From Oscillospiraceae bacterium (lineage in GTDB: Bacteria; Bacillota; Clostridia; Oscillospirales; Oscillospiraceae), in contig SVLJ01000010.1 in assembly GCA_015067995.1 (NCBI GenBank), positions 28,222-92,221 of the forward strand: 64,000 bases of DNA, given 5' to 3'. The notes beneath the pieces were generated by a model, which saw only the letters and a list, made by a program, of their open reading frames with translations, was not told where the DNA came from and did no database searches. How positions within the stretch are numbered: position 1 is the first letter of the stretch; every line of letters begins with the position of its first letter. Position numbers and translations under genes: made by a program. Positions 17,729 to 28,715 of this stretch are shown piece after piece.

Positions 17729-17770
17729 AGTACAGCACCTTTCTGATAAAGTATGTATTATATGTTATGT

Positions 17771-17799
17771 ATTATACCAAACCGCAGCCGCCGTTGAAA
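17771..17799 (-). promoter_or_regulatory. Promoter of the Card1-like gene
   Basis: On the minus strand TTTCAA (17799-17794), 17-base spacer and a perfect TATAAT (17776-17771), about 43 bases upstream of the start. Confidence 0.6.
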
Positions 17800-17918
17800 G
17801 TACTCCGCAGAATTTTTATCATTTCCTCTACAACAAACCGGCAGACTGTGCTATAATCCCTGTTAACGGTATCAGACCCGGCGGCAGGGCCGCCATCGGA
17901 CAGTAAGGGAGGCCCATT

Positions 17919-18776
17919 TTGAACAAGAAGACCCGTCAGGAACGGAAATTGGAGAAGAAAAGCTTTCGCAATGCAGTGGAACAGGAATTGCGGGAGCACA
18001 AAAGTTCCTTCCTCGTATTCTACACACTGCGTATTCTGGTGATGGTAACGCTGGTGCGCCAGCTGATGCTGGGCAGCTATGAAAGTGCCTTCTTCTGCAT
18101 TATGACGCTCCTGCTGCTGTATATCCCCAGCTGGGTGCAGGTGCGGCTGCATATTGAGCTGCCGCCCACACTGGAGATCATCATTCTCTGCTTTATTTTC
18201 GCCGCGGAGATTCTGGGAGAAGTGAACGCCTTCTATGTGAAGATCCCCGGTTGGGACACCATGCTCCACACCCTCAACGGCTTTCTGTCTGCGGCGGTGG
18301 GTTTCTCGCTGGTAATGCTGCTCAACGATGATGAGCGGCTGACCTTCGACCTGTCCCCCCTGTTTCTGGCACTGGTGGCCTTCTGCTTCTCCATGACCAT
18401 CGGCGTACTGTGGGAGTTTTTCGAGTTCCTCATGGACATGGTCTTCCACAGCGACATGCAGAAGGACACGGTGATCCACGGCCTCTACACCGTGGCGCTG
18501 GACCCCACCCTCACCAATACGGTGGTGGCGGTGCCGAACATCCATGAAGTGGTCATCAACGGGCAGGAACTGGGGCTTGGCGGTTATCTGGACATCGGTC
18601 TTATCGACACCATGAAGGATCTGCTGGTGAACTTCATCGGCGCGGCGGTGTTCTCCACCATCGGCTATTTCTATGCCGCCAGCAAGGGCAAGCGCCAGAC
18701 GGCAGCCACCCGCTTCGTCCCCAGCAAAAAGACCGCAGAGCGTGATTACTGGAAACAGGATCAGGAAAACCACTGA
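17919..18776 (+). CDS. Polytopic membrane protein, DUF2238/YjdF-like
   Basis: A 285-residue protein with a very basic N-terminus (MNKKTRQERKLEKKSF) and about six hydrophobic segments. The core IPGWDTMLHTLNGFLSAAVG followed by GVLWEFFEFLMD resembles the DUF2238/YjdF family, whose His and Glu residues sit in membrane helices; function unknown. It starts at TTG (17919), six bases after AAGGGAGG, with no suitable ATG. A TATAAT lies at 17852-17857. The reductase gene follows 16 bases after its stop, probably in one operon. Confidence 0.72.
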   Translation: MNKKTRQERKLEKKSFRNAVEQELREHKSSFLVFYTLRILVMVTLVRQLMLGSYESAFFCIMTLLLLYIPSWVQVRLHIELPPTLEIIILCFIFAAEILGEVNAFYVKIPGWDTMLHTLNGFLSAAVGFSLVMLLNDDERLTFDLSPLFLALVAFCFSMTIGVLWEFFEFLMDMVFHSDMQKDTVIHGLYTVALDPTLTNTVVAVPNIHEVVINGQELGLGGYLDIGLIDTMKDLLVNFIGAAVFSTIGYFYAASKGKRQTAATRFVPSKKTAERDYWKQDQENH

Positions 18777-18792
18777 CAAGGAGGATCGTTCT

Positions 18793-19434
18793 ATGAAAAT
18801 CACCGTCATCGGCGCGGGCAAAATGGGCAGCGGCCTTGCCATGCGCTTTGCTATGGCAGGCCACGATGTGACCATTGCCTCCTTTGACCGGACGCTGGCG
18901 GAGGAAGCCGTCCAAACCGCCCGGCAGCTCACAGGCCGTACGAACATCTTCAGCGGCGAAAATGCCGAAGCAGCCGCTTGGGCGGAGCTGGTGGTAATGG
19001 TGATCCCTGTCACCAGCCGCCGGGAGGTGCTGGAGTCTCTTCGGGACATCCTGCGGGAAAAGATCCTGGTGGACGTCACCATCCCCATGGCCATGGGCCC
19101 CATCCGCTACGCGCCGCCGGCCGAGGGCTCCAACGCCCAGGAAACCTATGCCATTCTGGGAGAAGGCAGCCGTGTGGCCGCCGGCTTCCACACCGTCTCC
19201 TTCACCCTGCTGCGCAAAGTGGATACCCCCCTTTCCGGCAGCACTCTTATCGTGGGCAGCGACCCCGCCGCCGTGGAAACCGTCATGTCACTGGCAAAGA
19301 GCATCGGCCTGCGGCCGGTGAATGCCGGCGGTCTGGAGTTCGCCCCCACGGTGGAAAGCCTCACGCCCATGCTGCTGGGCATCAATAAACGCTGCGGTGT
19401 AGGCGGCGCCGGCATCGATATCACCGGTATCTGA
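18793..19434 (+). CDS. NADP oxidoreductase of the coenzyme-F420-dependent (NpdG) family
   Basis: A 213-residue Rossmann protein with the dinucleotide motif VIGAGKMGSGLAMRF at the N-terminus and the family's GFHTVS and C-terminal GLEFAPTVESLTPMLL segments. Archaeal and actinobacterial members transfer hydride between NADPH and F420. The likely host group is not known for F420, so a flavin or another dehydrogenase role is as likely. AAGGAGG lies eleven bases before the chosen ATG; an earlier in-frame ATG would overlap the preceding gene by about 100 bases. Confidence 0.75.
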   Translation: MKITVIGAGKMGSGLAMRFAMAGHDVTIASFDRTLAEEAVQTARQLTGRTNIFSGENAEAAAWAELVVMVIPVTSRREVLESLRDILREKILVDVTIPMAMGPIRYAPPAEGSNAQETYAILGEGSRVAAGFHTVSFTLLRKVDTPLSGSTLIVGSDPAAVETVMSLAKSIGLRPVNAGGLEFAPTVESLTPMLLGINKRCGVGGAGIDITGI

Positions 19435-19437
19435 CAC

Positions 19438-19471
19438 AAACCGGCCTTTTCAAAAGAAAAGGCCGGTTTTT
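19438..19471 (+). terminator. Terminator after the NADP oxidoreductase
   Basis: 14-bp perfect stem with AAAA loop and TTTTT. Confidence 0.92.
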
Positions 19472-19575
19472 CTCTTGCGCACATTTTTTCCGTATGTGTT
19501 ACGCCAGCAGAAGAAAGGCAGAAAACCATTAGGTAATCGCTTACACAACATAAGTAAAAACGTATGTGAACGCTC

Positions 19576-19604
19576 TTGCTCCCGGCAAAATTTGAACGTA
19601 TAAT
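19576..19604 (+). promoter_or_regulatory. hppA promoter
   Basis: TTGCTC at 19576-19581, 17-base spacer, TATAAT at 19599-19604, leaving a leader of about 85 bases. Confidence 0.65.
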
Positions 19605-19694
19605 AGGAAAAAGGCTCTGAAATCCGCATCTGTTGTCGACATCAGACAGCAGAAGGCGGGTTCTGCTACCTAATGAGAAGGAGGAGCTTATCCT

Positions 19695-21773
<2,079 letters not shown>

Positions 21774-21787
21774 CTTCACAACAGGCG

Positions 21788-21820
21788 AAACCGCCGGCGG
21801 ATATCCGCCGGCGGTTTTTT
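21788..21820 (+). terminator. hppA terminator
   Basis: Stem AAACCGCCGGCGG/CCGCCGGCGGTTT with ATAT loop and TTTTTT. Confidence 0.92.
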
Positions 21821-21827
21821 GCTGTCT

Positions 21828-22718
21828 TTACCCCAGCCGCTCCACGAAATGCCGCAGCGCGGGACTGAGATTCTTCTCGTGCCACACTGCCAGAATTTCC
21901 TCCGTCTCCTCCTCACCCCGCAGGGGACAGAAAGTGATGTTGTCCACACTGCGCAGCTTGCCGATACAGTACTCCGGCACGATGCAGATGGCCTGCTCTG
22001 CGGCGATCATCATCATGATGCTCTCATAGTCGCTGGTACGCATGAGGATGTTTGGCTGATAACCGGCCTTCTGGTAGAGCTGGACGTAGTAGGCGTCGCC
22101 GAAGGAATCGCCGCCGCCGGAGGGAGACATGAACAGAATCGTCTCCCCCTTCAGCTCCTCCCGGGCCAGACTGGGACGCCGTGCCAGCGGATGGCTGGTG
22201 TACATGGCCACATACAGCGGCACCTTCTCCACCAGCCGGATCTGCAGGGAATCCTCCTGCCTGATGTTGGTGCTGTCCCACGTAAAGATGATGTCATACT
22301 CCATGTTCAGCAGTCCCGCCGCCAGTGCGTCGGTATCGTTGCGGTAGCAGGTGATGAGGATGTTGGGATATTCCCGGTGGAACTCCCGCAGCCGTCGGGG
22401 CAGACCGCTCTGCTCATAGCCCTTGGTAAAGCCCACCCGCAGGCTGCCCATCAGGCCGGTGGATGCCTCCCGGGTGCGCCACACCGCCGTATCCATATGC
22501 TTGAGAATGGCACGCGCCTCCGTCAGAAAGATCTGTCCGGCAGGGGTCAGGGAGATGGGTCGGGTGCCCCGGTCGATAAGTGCCAGCCCCACCGTGGTCT
22601 CCAGTGCGTGGATCTGTTGGGTGATGGCCGTCTGGGAAATAAAATACTGGGTGGCCGCCTTGGTGAAGCTCTGCTGCTCCGCCACCGCCACAAAATATTT
22701 CAGCTGATTCAGATTCAT
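21828..22718 (-). CDS. LysR-family transcriptional regulator
   Basis: A 296-residue LTTR: N-terminal winged helix (MNLNQLKYFVAVAEQQSFTK, ISQTAITQQIHALE) and a periplasmic-binding-like effector domain. It is divergent from the amino-acid dehydrogenase, and the 146-base intergenic region carries a perfect ATAAGT-TTA-ACTTAT palindrome fitting the LysR T-N11-A box. It is therefore the likely activator of the dehydrogenase-symporter unit, responding to a substrate or product amino acid. Confidence 0.92.
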   Translation of the reverse strand: MNLNQLKYFVAVAEQQSFTKAATQYFISQTAITQQIHALETTVGLALIDRGTRPISLTPAGQIFLTEARAILKHMDTAVWRTREASTGLMGSLRVGFTKGYEQSGLPRRLREFHREYPNILITCYRNDTDALAAGLLNMEYDIIFTWDSTNIRQEDSLQIRLVEKVPLYVAMYTSHPLARRPSLAREELKGETILFMSPSGGGDSFGDAYYVQLYQKAGYQPNILMRTSDYESIMMMIAAEQAICIVPEYCIGKLRSVDNITFCPLRGEEETEEILAVWHEKNLSPALRHFVERLG

Positions 22719-22736
22719 GACATCATCCCTTGTAGT

Positions 22737-22799
22737 ATAAGTTTAACTTATTATATAATCGAAATCTGATATTGGCAATTCCTTTTTTTCTGATATAGA
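22737..22799 (+). promoter_or_regulatory. LysR box and promoter of the dehydrogenase operon
   Basis: 15-base palindrome at 22737-22751 with a T-N11-A core, then TTGGCA at 22772-22777, 16-base spacer and TATAGA at 22794-22799. The box is centred about 55 bases upstream of the -10, a usual activation-site position. Confidence 0.6.
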
Positions 22800-22864
22800 A
22801 TAAGCTTCATCAATAACTCTGCAGGCCCTGCGCCTGCAGCATTTTCATGAAAGAGAGTTTGATT

Positions 22865-24196
22865 ATGGAAAAGAGCCTGTTTATCCCCCTGCGTGCAGAG
22901 GGTCTGACTACCATGAAGATCCGCTACGACTTCAAGACCGGCAAGGTGAAGCTGTACGCCGCTAAGGAGTGGGAGAAGGATCACGACTTCGCCGGTTACA
23001 ATCACAGCTGGTGGATCGACGGCATCTACACCGAGGACGCCCGCTATCTCAACACCAAAGAGGTGTGGGCGCTGTTTGAACAGCACGGCCAGAAGGAATA
23101 TCTGGAGGAAGTCATCGACCTGCTGCGTGCCGGCCGCCACTTCGGCATCGACATCTACTATTATGAAAAGTACGATATCCGCTACATGATGAACGAGCAC
23201 AGCCGCAAGTTGGGTCTGCTGAACAAGAGCCACGCCATTATGGCCGGCGGCATCCGCCGTCACTCCTACGACGAGCCGGAGATTGAGGTCATCATCGACG
23301 GCCTGAATCTGGGCCGCGGCATGAGCTTCAAGAACATCGCCGGTCACCTGCCCTTCGGCGGCTGCAAGGCCACCGTCACCATGGACCCGCTGGACATGGA
23401 AAATCTGGAGATCATGGGCTTCCTGGCATTCGCACTGGACAGCTGCCGCGACATGACCGGCCCGGACATGAACTTCCCCGTGGAAATGAGCGACGTGATG
23501 ATCGAGCAGGGCTACTCCATGCAGTATACCGGCGGCGTCAAGGCCAAGACCGGCCCCACCGGCACTCCCACCGCCTACGGCGTGTATCTGGCCTTGCTGG
23601 AGGCCATCCACTTTCAGGAGGGCGTCCGCAGCGTGAAGGGAAAGACCGCCGCGCTGATGGGTCTGGGCGCTGTGGGCTGGTACATGGGCGAGCATCTGCT
23701 GCAGGGCGGTGTCAGCAAGCTGACGGTTGCCGACATCAACCCCGCCGCTGTGGAGCGTTTCATCGCCGAGCATCCCGGCTATGAGATCACGAGCTGCCCC
23801 GTATCCGAGGTGCTGTATCAGAATGTGGACATCCTCAGCCCCTGCGCCATCGGCGGCATTTTCAGCGATGAGAGCATCGCAAAACTCAACTGCAAATACA
23901 TCTTCGGTTCCTCCAACAACGGTCTGAAGGCTTCCTCTCAGGAGGAGGAGATCCGTCTGGCCAAGCTGATCGCCGACCGGGGCATCCTCTATCAGGTGGA
24001 GTGGTGGCACAACACCGCCGGTGTCATCTGCGGTGCGGAGGAATACCTCTACGACGGCGACGCCGATTCCCTGCGCAAAAAGGTGGAGGAGATCATGCCC
24101 GCCAACACCATCCTCTCTCTGAACGGTGCAAAGGAACAGGGCATCACCCCCACCGAATGGGTCTACCGTTACTGCGAAGACCTGCTGTACAAGTAA
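22865..24196 (+). CDS. Glu/Leu/Phe/Val-type amino acid dehydrogenase
   Basis: A 443-residue NAD(P)-dependent dehydrogenase that would deaminate an amino acid to its 2-oxo acid and ammonia, or run in reverse. The substrate-domain motifs MSFKNIAGHLPFGGCKATV (two Lys as in leucine dehydrogenase) and the Rossmann MGLGAVGWYMGEHL are clear. It is longer than leucine dehydrogenase (about 365) because of an N-terminal extension. The start at 22865 has AAAGAGAG at seven bases; the ATG at 22847 has no site. An SNF symporter follows after 19 bases, which probably supplies the substrate. Confidence 0.85.
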   Translation: MEKSLFIPLRAEGLTTMKIRYDFKTGKVKLYAAKEWEKDHDFAGYNHSWWIDGIYTEDARYLNTKEVWALFEQHGQKEYLEEVIDLLRAGRHFGIDIYYYEKYDIRYMMNEHSRKLGLLNKSHAIMAGGIRRHSYDEPEIEVIIDGLNLGRGMSFKNIAGHLPFGGCKATVTMDPLDMENLEIMGFLAFALDSCRDMTGPDMNFPVEMSDVMIEQGYSMQYTGGVKAKTGPTGTPTAYGVYLALLEAIHFQEGVRSVKGKTAALMGLGAVGWYMGEHLLQGGVSKLTVADINPAAVERFIAEHPGYEITSCPVSEVLYQNVDILSPCAIGGIFSDESIAKLNCKYIFGSSNNGLKASSQEEEIRLAKLIADRGILYQVEWWHNTAGVICGAEEYLYDGDADSLRKKVEEIMPANTILSLNGAKEQGITPTEWVYRYCEDLLYK

Positions 24197-24215
24197 ATCG
24201 CAAGGAGAATATCAT

Positions 24216-25574
24216 ATGGAAAACAAGAGAGGCTTTTCCTCTACACTGGGCTTCCTGCTGAGCATGGCAGCCTTCAGCATCGGCATCGGCAACCTGTGGA
24301 AGTTCCCCTACATCGTGGGCGCCAACGGCGGCGGTGCGTTTTTGCTGGTATATCTGCTCATCGTCATTCTGGTGGGCATCCCCGGCTTCCTCATTGAGCT
24401 GACTCTGGGCCGCACCTCCGGCCTGTCCCCCATCAAGGGCATGGAAAAGCTGGAAGGCAAAAAGACCGGCTGGTCTGTCATCGGTGTTCTGGGCTGCTTC
24501 GCCATCTTCACCATCTGCAGCTACGCCACCATGATCGTGGGCGGCTGGACCGGCAACTACATCCTCAACCTCATCACCGGCTCCATGAAGAGCCTGGACA
24601 GTGCCGGCATCTCCAATCTGTTCGGCGCCACCGCAGGCTCCAATCTCACCATCGTCTTTTCCTTCCTGCAGGCGGCGCTGCTGTGGCTGTGCCTGATCTC
24701 CGGCGTGAAGATCGGCGTGGAGAAGGTCTGCTCCGTGCTGATGCCCACCCTGTTCATCATTCTGGTGGTGCTGGCCTTCTATTCCAACTCCCTGCCCGGC
24801 TCCGCAGAAGGCTTGCTGTGGTATCTGACCCCCAATCTGAAAAACGTGTCCATGAACACCGTTTCCGCCGCAGCCTGTCAGGTGTTCTATTCCATCGGTA
24901 TGGGACAGGCCGGTGCCTTCGTATACGGCAGCTACATTGACAAGAAGACCAACCTCACCAAGTCCGTGGTGGCAGGCGCGGCTATGGATACCTTCATCGC
25001 CGTGCTGGCGGGTCTGGTCATCGTTCCCGCTCTGTTTGCCTTCGATCTGGAGCCTGCCATGGGTCCCTCTCTGGTGTACATCACCCTGCCCAACCTGTTC
25101 AACGCCATGGGCAGCTTCGGCACCGTGTTCGGTCTGCTGTTCATGATCTGCGTGTTCTTCGCCGGCTTCACCTCCATTCTGGGCGGCAGTGAGGCTCTGG
25201 TGGCCACCGTCTGCGACAATCTGCCCAAGCTGAACCGCAAGGTTGCCGCCACCATCGTCTGCACGGCGGAGTTCCTGTTCAGCCTTCTCTTCACCTTCTC
25301 CTTCCGCGGCGGCTTCTTTGCCGAGTTCAAGGCGCTGGGTCTGGGCTTCTTTGACTTCTTCGACTTCCTGGCCACCACCGGCATGGCGCTGGGCGTTGCC
25401 GTGATGCTGGTATACATCCTCTCCCGCTGGAAGTTCTACAAGTTCCAGAGTGAGGCCAATGAGGGCGCCGGCAGCAAGATCCGCGTCCACAGCTGGATGA
25501 AATACTATATCAACTATGGTTATCCCGTTGTTCTGGTCATCGTGTTCGTGTGCCTTGCGCAGATGTACTTCTGA
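24216..25574 (+). CDS. Neurotransmitter:sodium symporter (SNF) family transporter
   Basis: A 452-residue polytopic protein with the helix-1 signature FSIGIGNLWKFPYIVGANGG that binds Na+ and substrate amine in LeuT-type carriers, and about 11-12 helices. Bacterial members bring in amino acids such as Leu, Trp, Tyr or Met with Na+. It lies 19 bases behind the amino-acid dehydrogenase, suggesting a shared substrate. CAAGGAGA precedes the chosen ATG. A terminator closes the pair. Confidence 0.92.
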   Translation: MENKRGFSSTLGFLLSMAAFSIGIGNLWKFPYIVGANGGGAFLLVYLLIVILVGIPGFLIELTLGRTSGLSPIKGMEKLEGKKTGWSVIGVLGCFAIFTICSYATMIVGGWTGNYILNLITGSMKSLDSAGISNLFGATAGSNLTIVFSFLQAALLWLCLISGVKIGVEKVCSVLMPTLFIILVVLAFYSNSLPGSAEGLLWYLTPNLKNVSMNTVSAAACQVFYSIGMGQAGAFVYGSYIDKKTNLTKSVVAGAAMDTFIAVLAGLVIVPALFAFDLEPAMGPSLVYITLPNLFNAMGSFGTVFGLLFMICVFFAGFTSILGGSEALVATVCDNLPKLNRKVAATIVCTAEFLFSLLFTFSFRGGFFAEFKALGLGFFDFFDFLATTGMALGVAVMLVYILSRWKFYKFQSEANEGAGSKIRVHSWMKYYINYGYPVVLVIVFVCLAQMYF

Positions 25575-25581
25575 TTTCTTC

Positions 25582-25614
25582 AATCCTCCCGGCAGCAGCC
25601 GGGAGGATTTTTTT
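25582..25614 (+). terminator. Terminator of the dehydrogenase-symporter pair
   Basis: 12-bp stem (25582-25593/25598-25609), AGCA loop and seven Ts. Confidence 0.93.
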
Positions 25615-25690
25615 ACCGTTCCGCCTGTACAACCCCATCCCCACATGATATAATGCAGTAATACATCAAAGTGCAGCAGGAGGCATGTTT

Positions 25691-27025
25691 ATGAAAAAAA
25701 TCCTGATCAAAAACGGCATCATCATCACCGTGGACCCTGCCGACACCGTCTGGCAGAAGGGCTGGGTACTGGTGTCCGATGACCGCATCGAAGCAATGGG
25801 CGAGGGCGACGCCCCTGCCGCCGAAGAGGGCTGGCAGGTCATCGACGCCAAAGACAAGGCGGTACTGCCGGGCATCGTGGATGTCCACACCCATGTGTGC
25901 GGTTCCCTGTTCAAGGGCATGACCGAGGATGCCCACAACGGCTTTTACGGCTTCGCCCTGCCTATGGAGCGGCTGCTGACACCGGAGAACACCTATACCC
26001 TGAGTCTGCTGGGCGCAGCGGAGTGCCTGATGGCCGGTGTCACCTGCATCAACGATATCTACCACTACATGCGGGATACCGCCCGTGCCGTCCGGCAGCT
26101 GGGTATCCGCGGCGTACTGGCCCACAAGATCATCGAAACGGATCTGGCAAAGATCCAGTTCGGCGACTACACCCGCATTCCCGACGAGGCCAACGCCCGG
26201 GTGGAGGAGAACATCCGCCTCATTGAGGAGTATCACAACACCGGCGACGGCCGCATCACCTGCAAATTCGGTCCCCACGCCACCGACACCATTTCCGTGG
26301 AGCTGGCCAAACGCATCGCGGAGCTGGGCCGTCAGTACGGCGTGGGCTTCCACACCCATGTTGCCCAGAAGCCGCAGGAGGTGGCCTTCCTGAAGGAGAC
26401 CTACGGCCTGACGCCGGTGGAATACCTCTGCGAGACCGGTCTTATGGGACACAACCTCACCGCTGCCCACTGCGTCTACATCACCGACAACGACATCCGC
26501 CTGCTGGCGGAGGGCGGCTGCACCGTGGCGCACTGCGCGGAGATGAGCGGCAAGCGGGGCAACCTGATGCCGGTGAAGAAAATGTACGATGCCGGGGTAA
26601 AGGTCAGCTTCGGCACCGACTGGGTCACCATGGACCCATGGACCAATATGCGCATGGCCATCATCGTGGATCGCATCGGCGGCTGCGGACTGGACGACAT
26701 CAACGCCCGCATTGCCCTGCGCCGCTCCACCATCGAGCCGGCCATCCATCTGGGATTGGGAGACAAGATCGGTTCTCTGGAGGTGGGCAAGCAGGCGGAT
26801 ATCATTATGATGGATCTGGATGCGCCCCGTCTGCGCCCCGTCTTTGACGAGCCCATCCCCACGCTGGTCTACAATGCCAACGGCGCCGACGTGGACACCG
26901 TCATGGTAGCCGGTGAAATTCTGGTGCAGAACAAGACTCTGCTGAAGGCCGACATGGGCGAGCTGCTGCGGGACGCCCAGCAGGTGGCGTCCGAGCTGTA
27001 TGACGACTACCGGGCAGGCCGGTAA
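25691..27025 (+). CDS. Amidohydrolase of the SsnA/TrzA/SAH-deaminase type
   Basis: A 444-residue metal-dependent hydrolase with the HxH pair (VDVHTHVCGS), HTHVAQ, AHCVYITD and the distal Asp in GTDWVTMDP, the subtype-III mononuclear layout shared by guanine, methylthioadenosine/SAH and melamine-type deaminases. Substrate cannot be fixed; an aminohydrolase acting on a cyclic or amidine compound is likely. The ATG at 25691 is chosen since the one at 25685 lies a single base from AGGAGG. A TATAAT sits at 25649-25654. RidA and a D-amino-acid lyase follow in the same operon (18 and 15 bases). Confidence 0.82.
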   Translation: MKKILIKNGIIITVDPADTVWQKGWVLVSDDRIEAMGEGDAPAAEEGWQVIDAKDKAVLPGIVDVHTHVCGSLFKGMTEDAHNGFYGFALPMERLLTPENTYTLSLLGAAECLMAGVTCINDIYHYMRDTARAVRQLGIRGVLAHKIIETDLAKIQFGDYTRIPDEANARVEENIRLIEEYHNTGDGRITCKFGPHATDTISVELAKRIAELGRQYGVGFHTHVAQKPQEVAFLKETYGLTPVEYLCETGLMGHNLTAAHCVYITDNDIRLLAEGGCTVAHCAEMSGKRGNLMPVKKMYDAGVKVSFGTDWVTMDPWTNMRMAIIVDRIGGCGLDDINARIALRRSTIEPAIHLGLGDKIGSLEVGKQADIIMMDLDAPRLRPVFDEPIPTLVYNANGADVDTVMVAGEILVQNKTLLKADMGELLRDAQQVASELYDDYRAGR

Positions 27026-27043
27026 TATCAGGAGGATATGAAT

Positions 27044-27427
27044 ATGAAGGAAGCATTCAACTGCGCCAGCGCAGTGCCCCCGCAGGGCCCTTATTCACAC
27101 GGCAACAAGGCCGCCGGCCTGTGCTTCGCCTCCGGCCAGATGCCCGCCGACCCCATCACCGGCGTCATCCCCGAGGGCATCACGGAGCAGACCCGTCAGG
27201 TGCTGAAGAACATCGAGGCCATCCTCCGGGACGGCGGCTGCTCTCTGGCAGACGTGGTAAAGATGACGGTATACCTCAAGGACATGGAGGACTTCGCCGC
27301 CATGAACGCCGTGTATGCCGAGGTGTTTGCCGGTACGCTGTACCCCACCCGCACCACGCTGGAAGCCGCACGGCTGCCCAAGGATTCTCTGGTGGTAATG
27401 GACGCCATCGCCGCCATTCCCGACTGA
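27044..27427 (+). CDS. RidA-family enamine/imine deaminase
   Basis: A 127-residue trimeric RidA/YjgF protein that hydrolyses reactive 2-aminoacrylate-type enamines released by PLP lyases to 2-oxo acids. PQGPYSHG, the catalytic Arg in YPTRTTLEAARLP and the Glu/Asp end are present. It lies directly before a D-Ser/D-Thr lyase, which would generate exactly such intermediates. Of two ATGs six bases apart, the second fits the AGGAGG spacing. Confidence 0.92.
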   Translation: MKEAFNCASAVPPQGPYSHGNKAAGLCFASGQMPADPITGVIPEGITEQTRQVLKNIEAILRDGGCSLADVVKMTVYLKDMEDFAAMNAVYAEVFAGTLYPTRTTLEAARLPKDSLVVMDAIAAIPD

Positions 27428-27442
27428 CAGGAGGCCATACAT

Positions 27443-28546
27443 ATGCATTATCGTGAGCTTTCCACCCCGGCGCTGCTCATCGACCGGGAGATCATGGAGG
27501 ACAACCTCCGCTTCATGCAGGACTATGCCGATTCTCAGGGCGTGGCTCTGCGTCCCCACACCAAGACCCACAAGATGGCCTCCATCGCCCGCCGTCAGGC
27601 GGAGCTGGGTGCAAAGGGCATCACCGTTGCCAAGGTGGGCGAGGCCGAAGCCATGGCTGCTGAGGGGCTGACGGATATTTTCATCGCCAACGAAGTGGTG
27701 GGCGGCGACAAGCTGGCCCGTGTACGGAAGCTGGCGGAAACCATCGACATTTCCTTCGGTCTGGACAGCATCGAGCAGGCCGAGCTGGTGGAGCGCGCCT
27801 TTGCCGGCGGCAAGCCCGCCCGGGTGGTCATCGAGATCGAGGTTGGCGAGGAGCGCAGCGGCATCATCGAGGAGTCCGATTTCCGCGCTCTGCTGGCACA
27901 CCTGAAGACCTGTCCCCACATTCAGCTGCTGGGCGTCTTCTCCCACGAGGGTCACTGCTACAATGTGGAGAGCAGGGAAGCCTGCCGGGAAGCCTTTGAG
28001 GTAGCGGTGAACCGCACCCTCGGTTTTGCCCGGATCATGGAGGAGCAGGGCTTTCCCGTACAGGTGGTGAGCATCGGCTCCACCCCCTCCCTGATGTTCG
28101 GCTTTGACATTCCCAAGGGCGTCACGGAGATGCGCCCCGGCACCTATGTTCTGATGGACGCCTCTCAGGGTCACGCCATCGGCACACTGGACCGCTGCGC
28201 CGCCACCATTCTCACCACCGTCATCAGCCGCCCCACGGCGGAGCGTGTCATCACCGACGTGGGCGCCAAGGGCATCACCGCCCAGACCCGCACCAAGGGT
28301 ATCTGCGCCACCCCCGGTCTGGGCCTCATCAAGGGCTATGAAGGCGTTCATGTATTCGACGTGTACGACGAGCACGCCATCATCTACCACGCCGGCTTCC
28401 GGGACGCCGTCCGTGTGGGCGACAAGGTGGAGTTCTATCCCAACCACATCTGCCCGGTGGTGAACCTCTACGATCGGGTGTATCTGGTCAGCGGCGGAGA
28501 AGTGGTGGAGGAACTGAAGGTCACCTGCCGCGGTCTGCTCACCTGA
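27443..28546 (+). CDS. D-threonine aldolase / D-serine dehydratase (DSD1-like) PLP enzyme
   Basis: A 367-residue fold-III PLP enzyme. The alanine-racemase-like barrel carries the PLP lysine in RPHTKTHK (about residues 37-44), and the C-terminal domain has YPNHICPVVNLYD, whose His and Cys bind the metal in D-serine dehydratases. Reaction: D-Ser to pyruvate and ammonia, or D-Thr to Gly and acetaldehyde; sequence alone does not separate these. The preceding RidA gene favours the dehydratase. No terminator is visible right after the stop. Confidence 0.85.
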   Translation: MHYRELSTPALLIDREIMEDNLRFMQDYADSQGVALRPHTKTHKMASIARRQAELGAKGITVAKVGEAEAMAAEGLTDIFIANEVVGGDKLARVRKLAETIDISFGLDSIEQAELVERAFAGGKPARVVIEIEVGEERSGIIEESDFRALLAHLKTCPHIQLLGVFSHEGHCYNVESREACREAFEVAVNRTLGFARIMEEQGFPVQVVSIGSTPSLMFGFDIPKGVTEMRPGTYVLMDASQGHAIGTLDRCAATILTTVISRPTAERVITDVGAKGITAQTRTKGICATPGLGLIKGYEGVHVFDVYDEHAIIYHAGFRDAVRVGDKVEFYPNHICPVVNLYDRVYLVSGGEVVEELKVTCRGLLT

Positions 28547-28569
28547 TCGCAAAACCCTTTTTCTGGGAA

Positions 28570-28680
28570 TGACGAAAAAATTCATCGGCATTTTGACGAA
28601 ATTTTTATGGAATTTTCGTCATTTTCCTCCTTGCACGGACAGTTGTCCGTCTTGCCTTTCTGTGAATAAATTGTTAAAAT
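28570..28680 (+). promoter_or_regulatory. Promoter and candidate operators of the DUF3100 operon
   Basis: TTGCCT at 28652-28657, 17-base spacer, TAAAAT at 28675-28680. Upstream are three copies of TGACGAAA (28570, 28594, and inverted at 28614-28621), two of them forming an inverted repeat, and a perfect palindrome ACGGACA-GT-TGTCCGT (28635-28650) touching the -35. Both look like regulator sites; the proteins are unknown. Confidence 0.55.
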
Positions 28681-28715
28681 GTATATGTTCCTAAATCAAA
28701 AAGGGAGGTAAGTTT

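Noticed and set aside
16500..17800. CRISPR array near the Card1-like gene
   Set aside because: No regularly spaced direct repeats were found on either side or elsewhere in the window.
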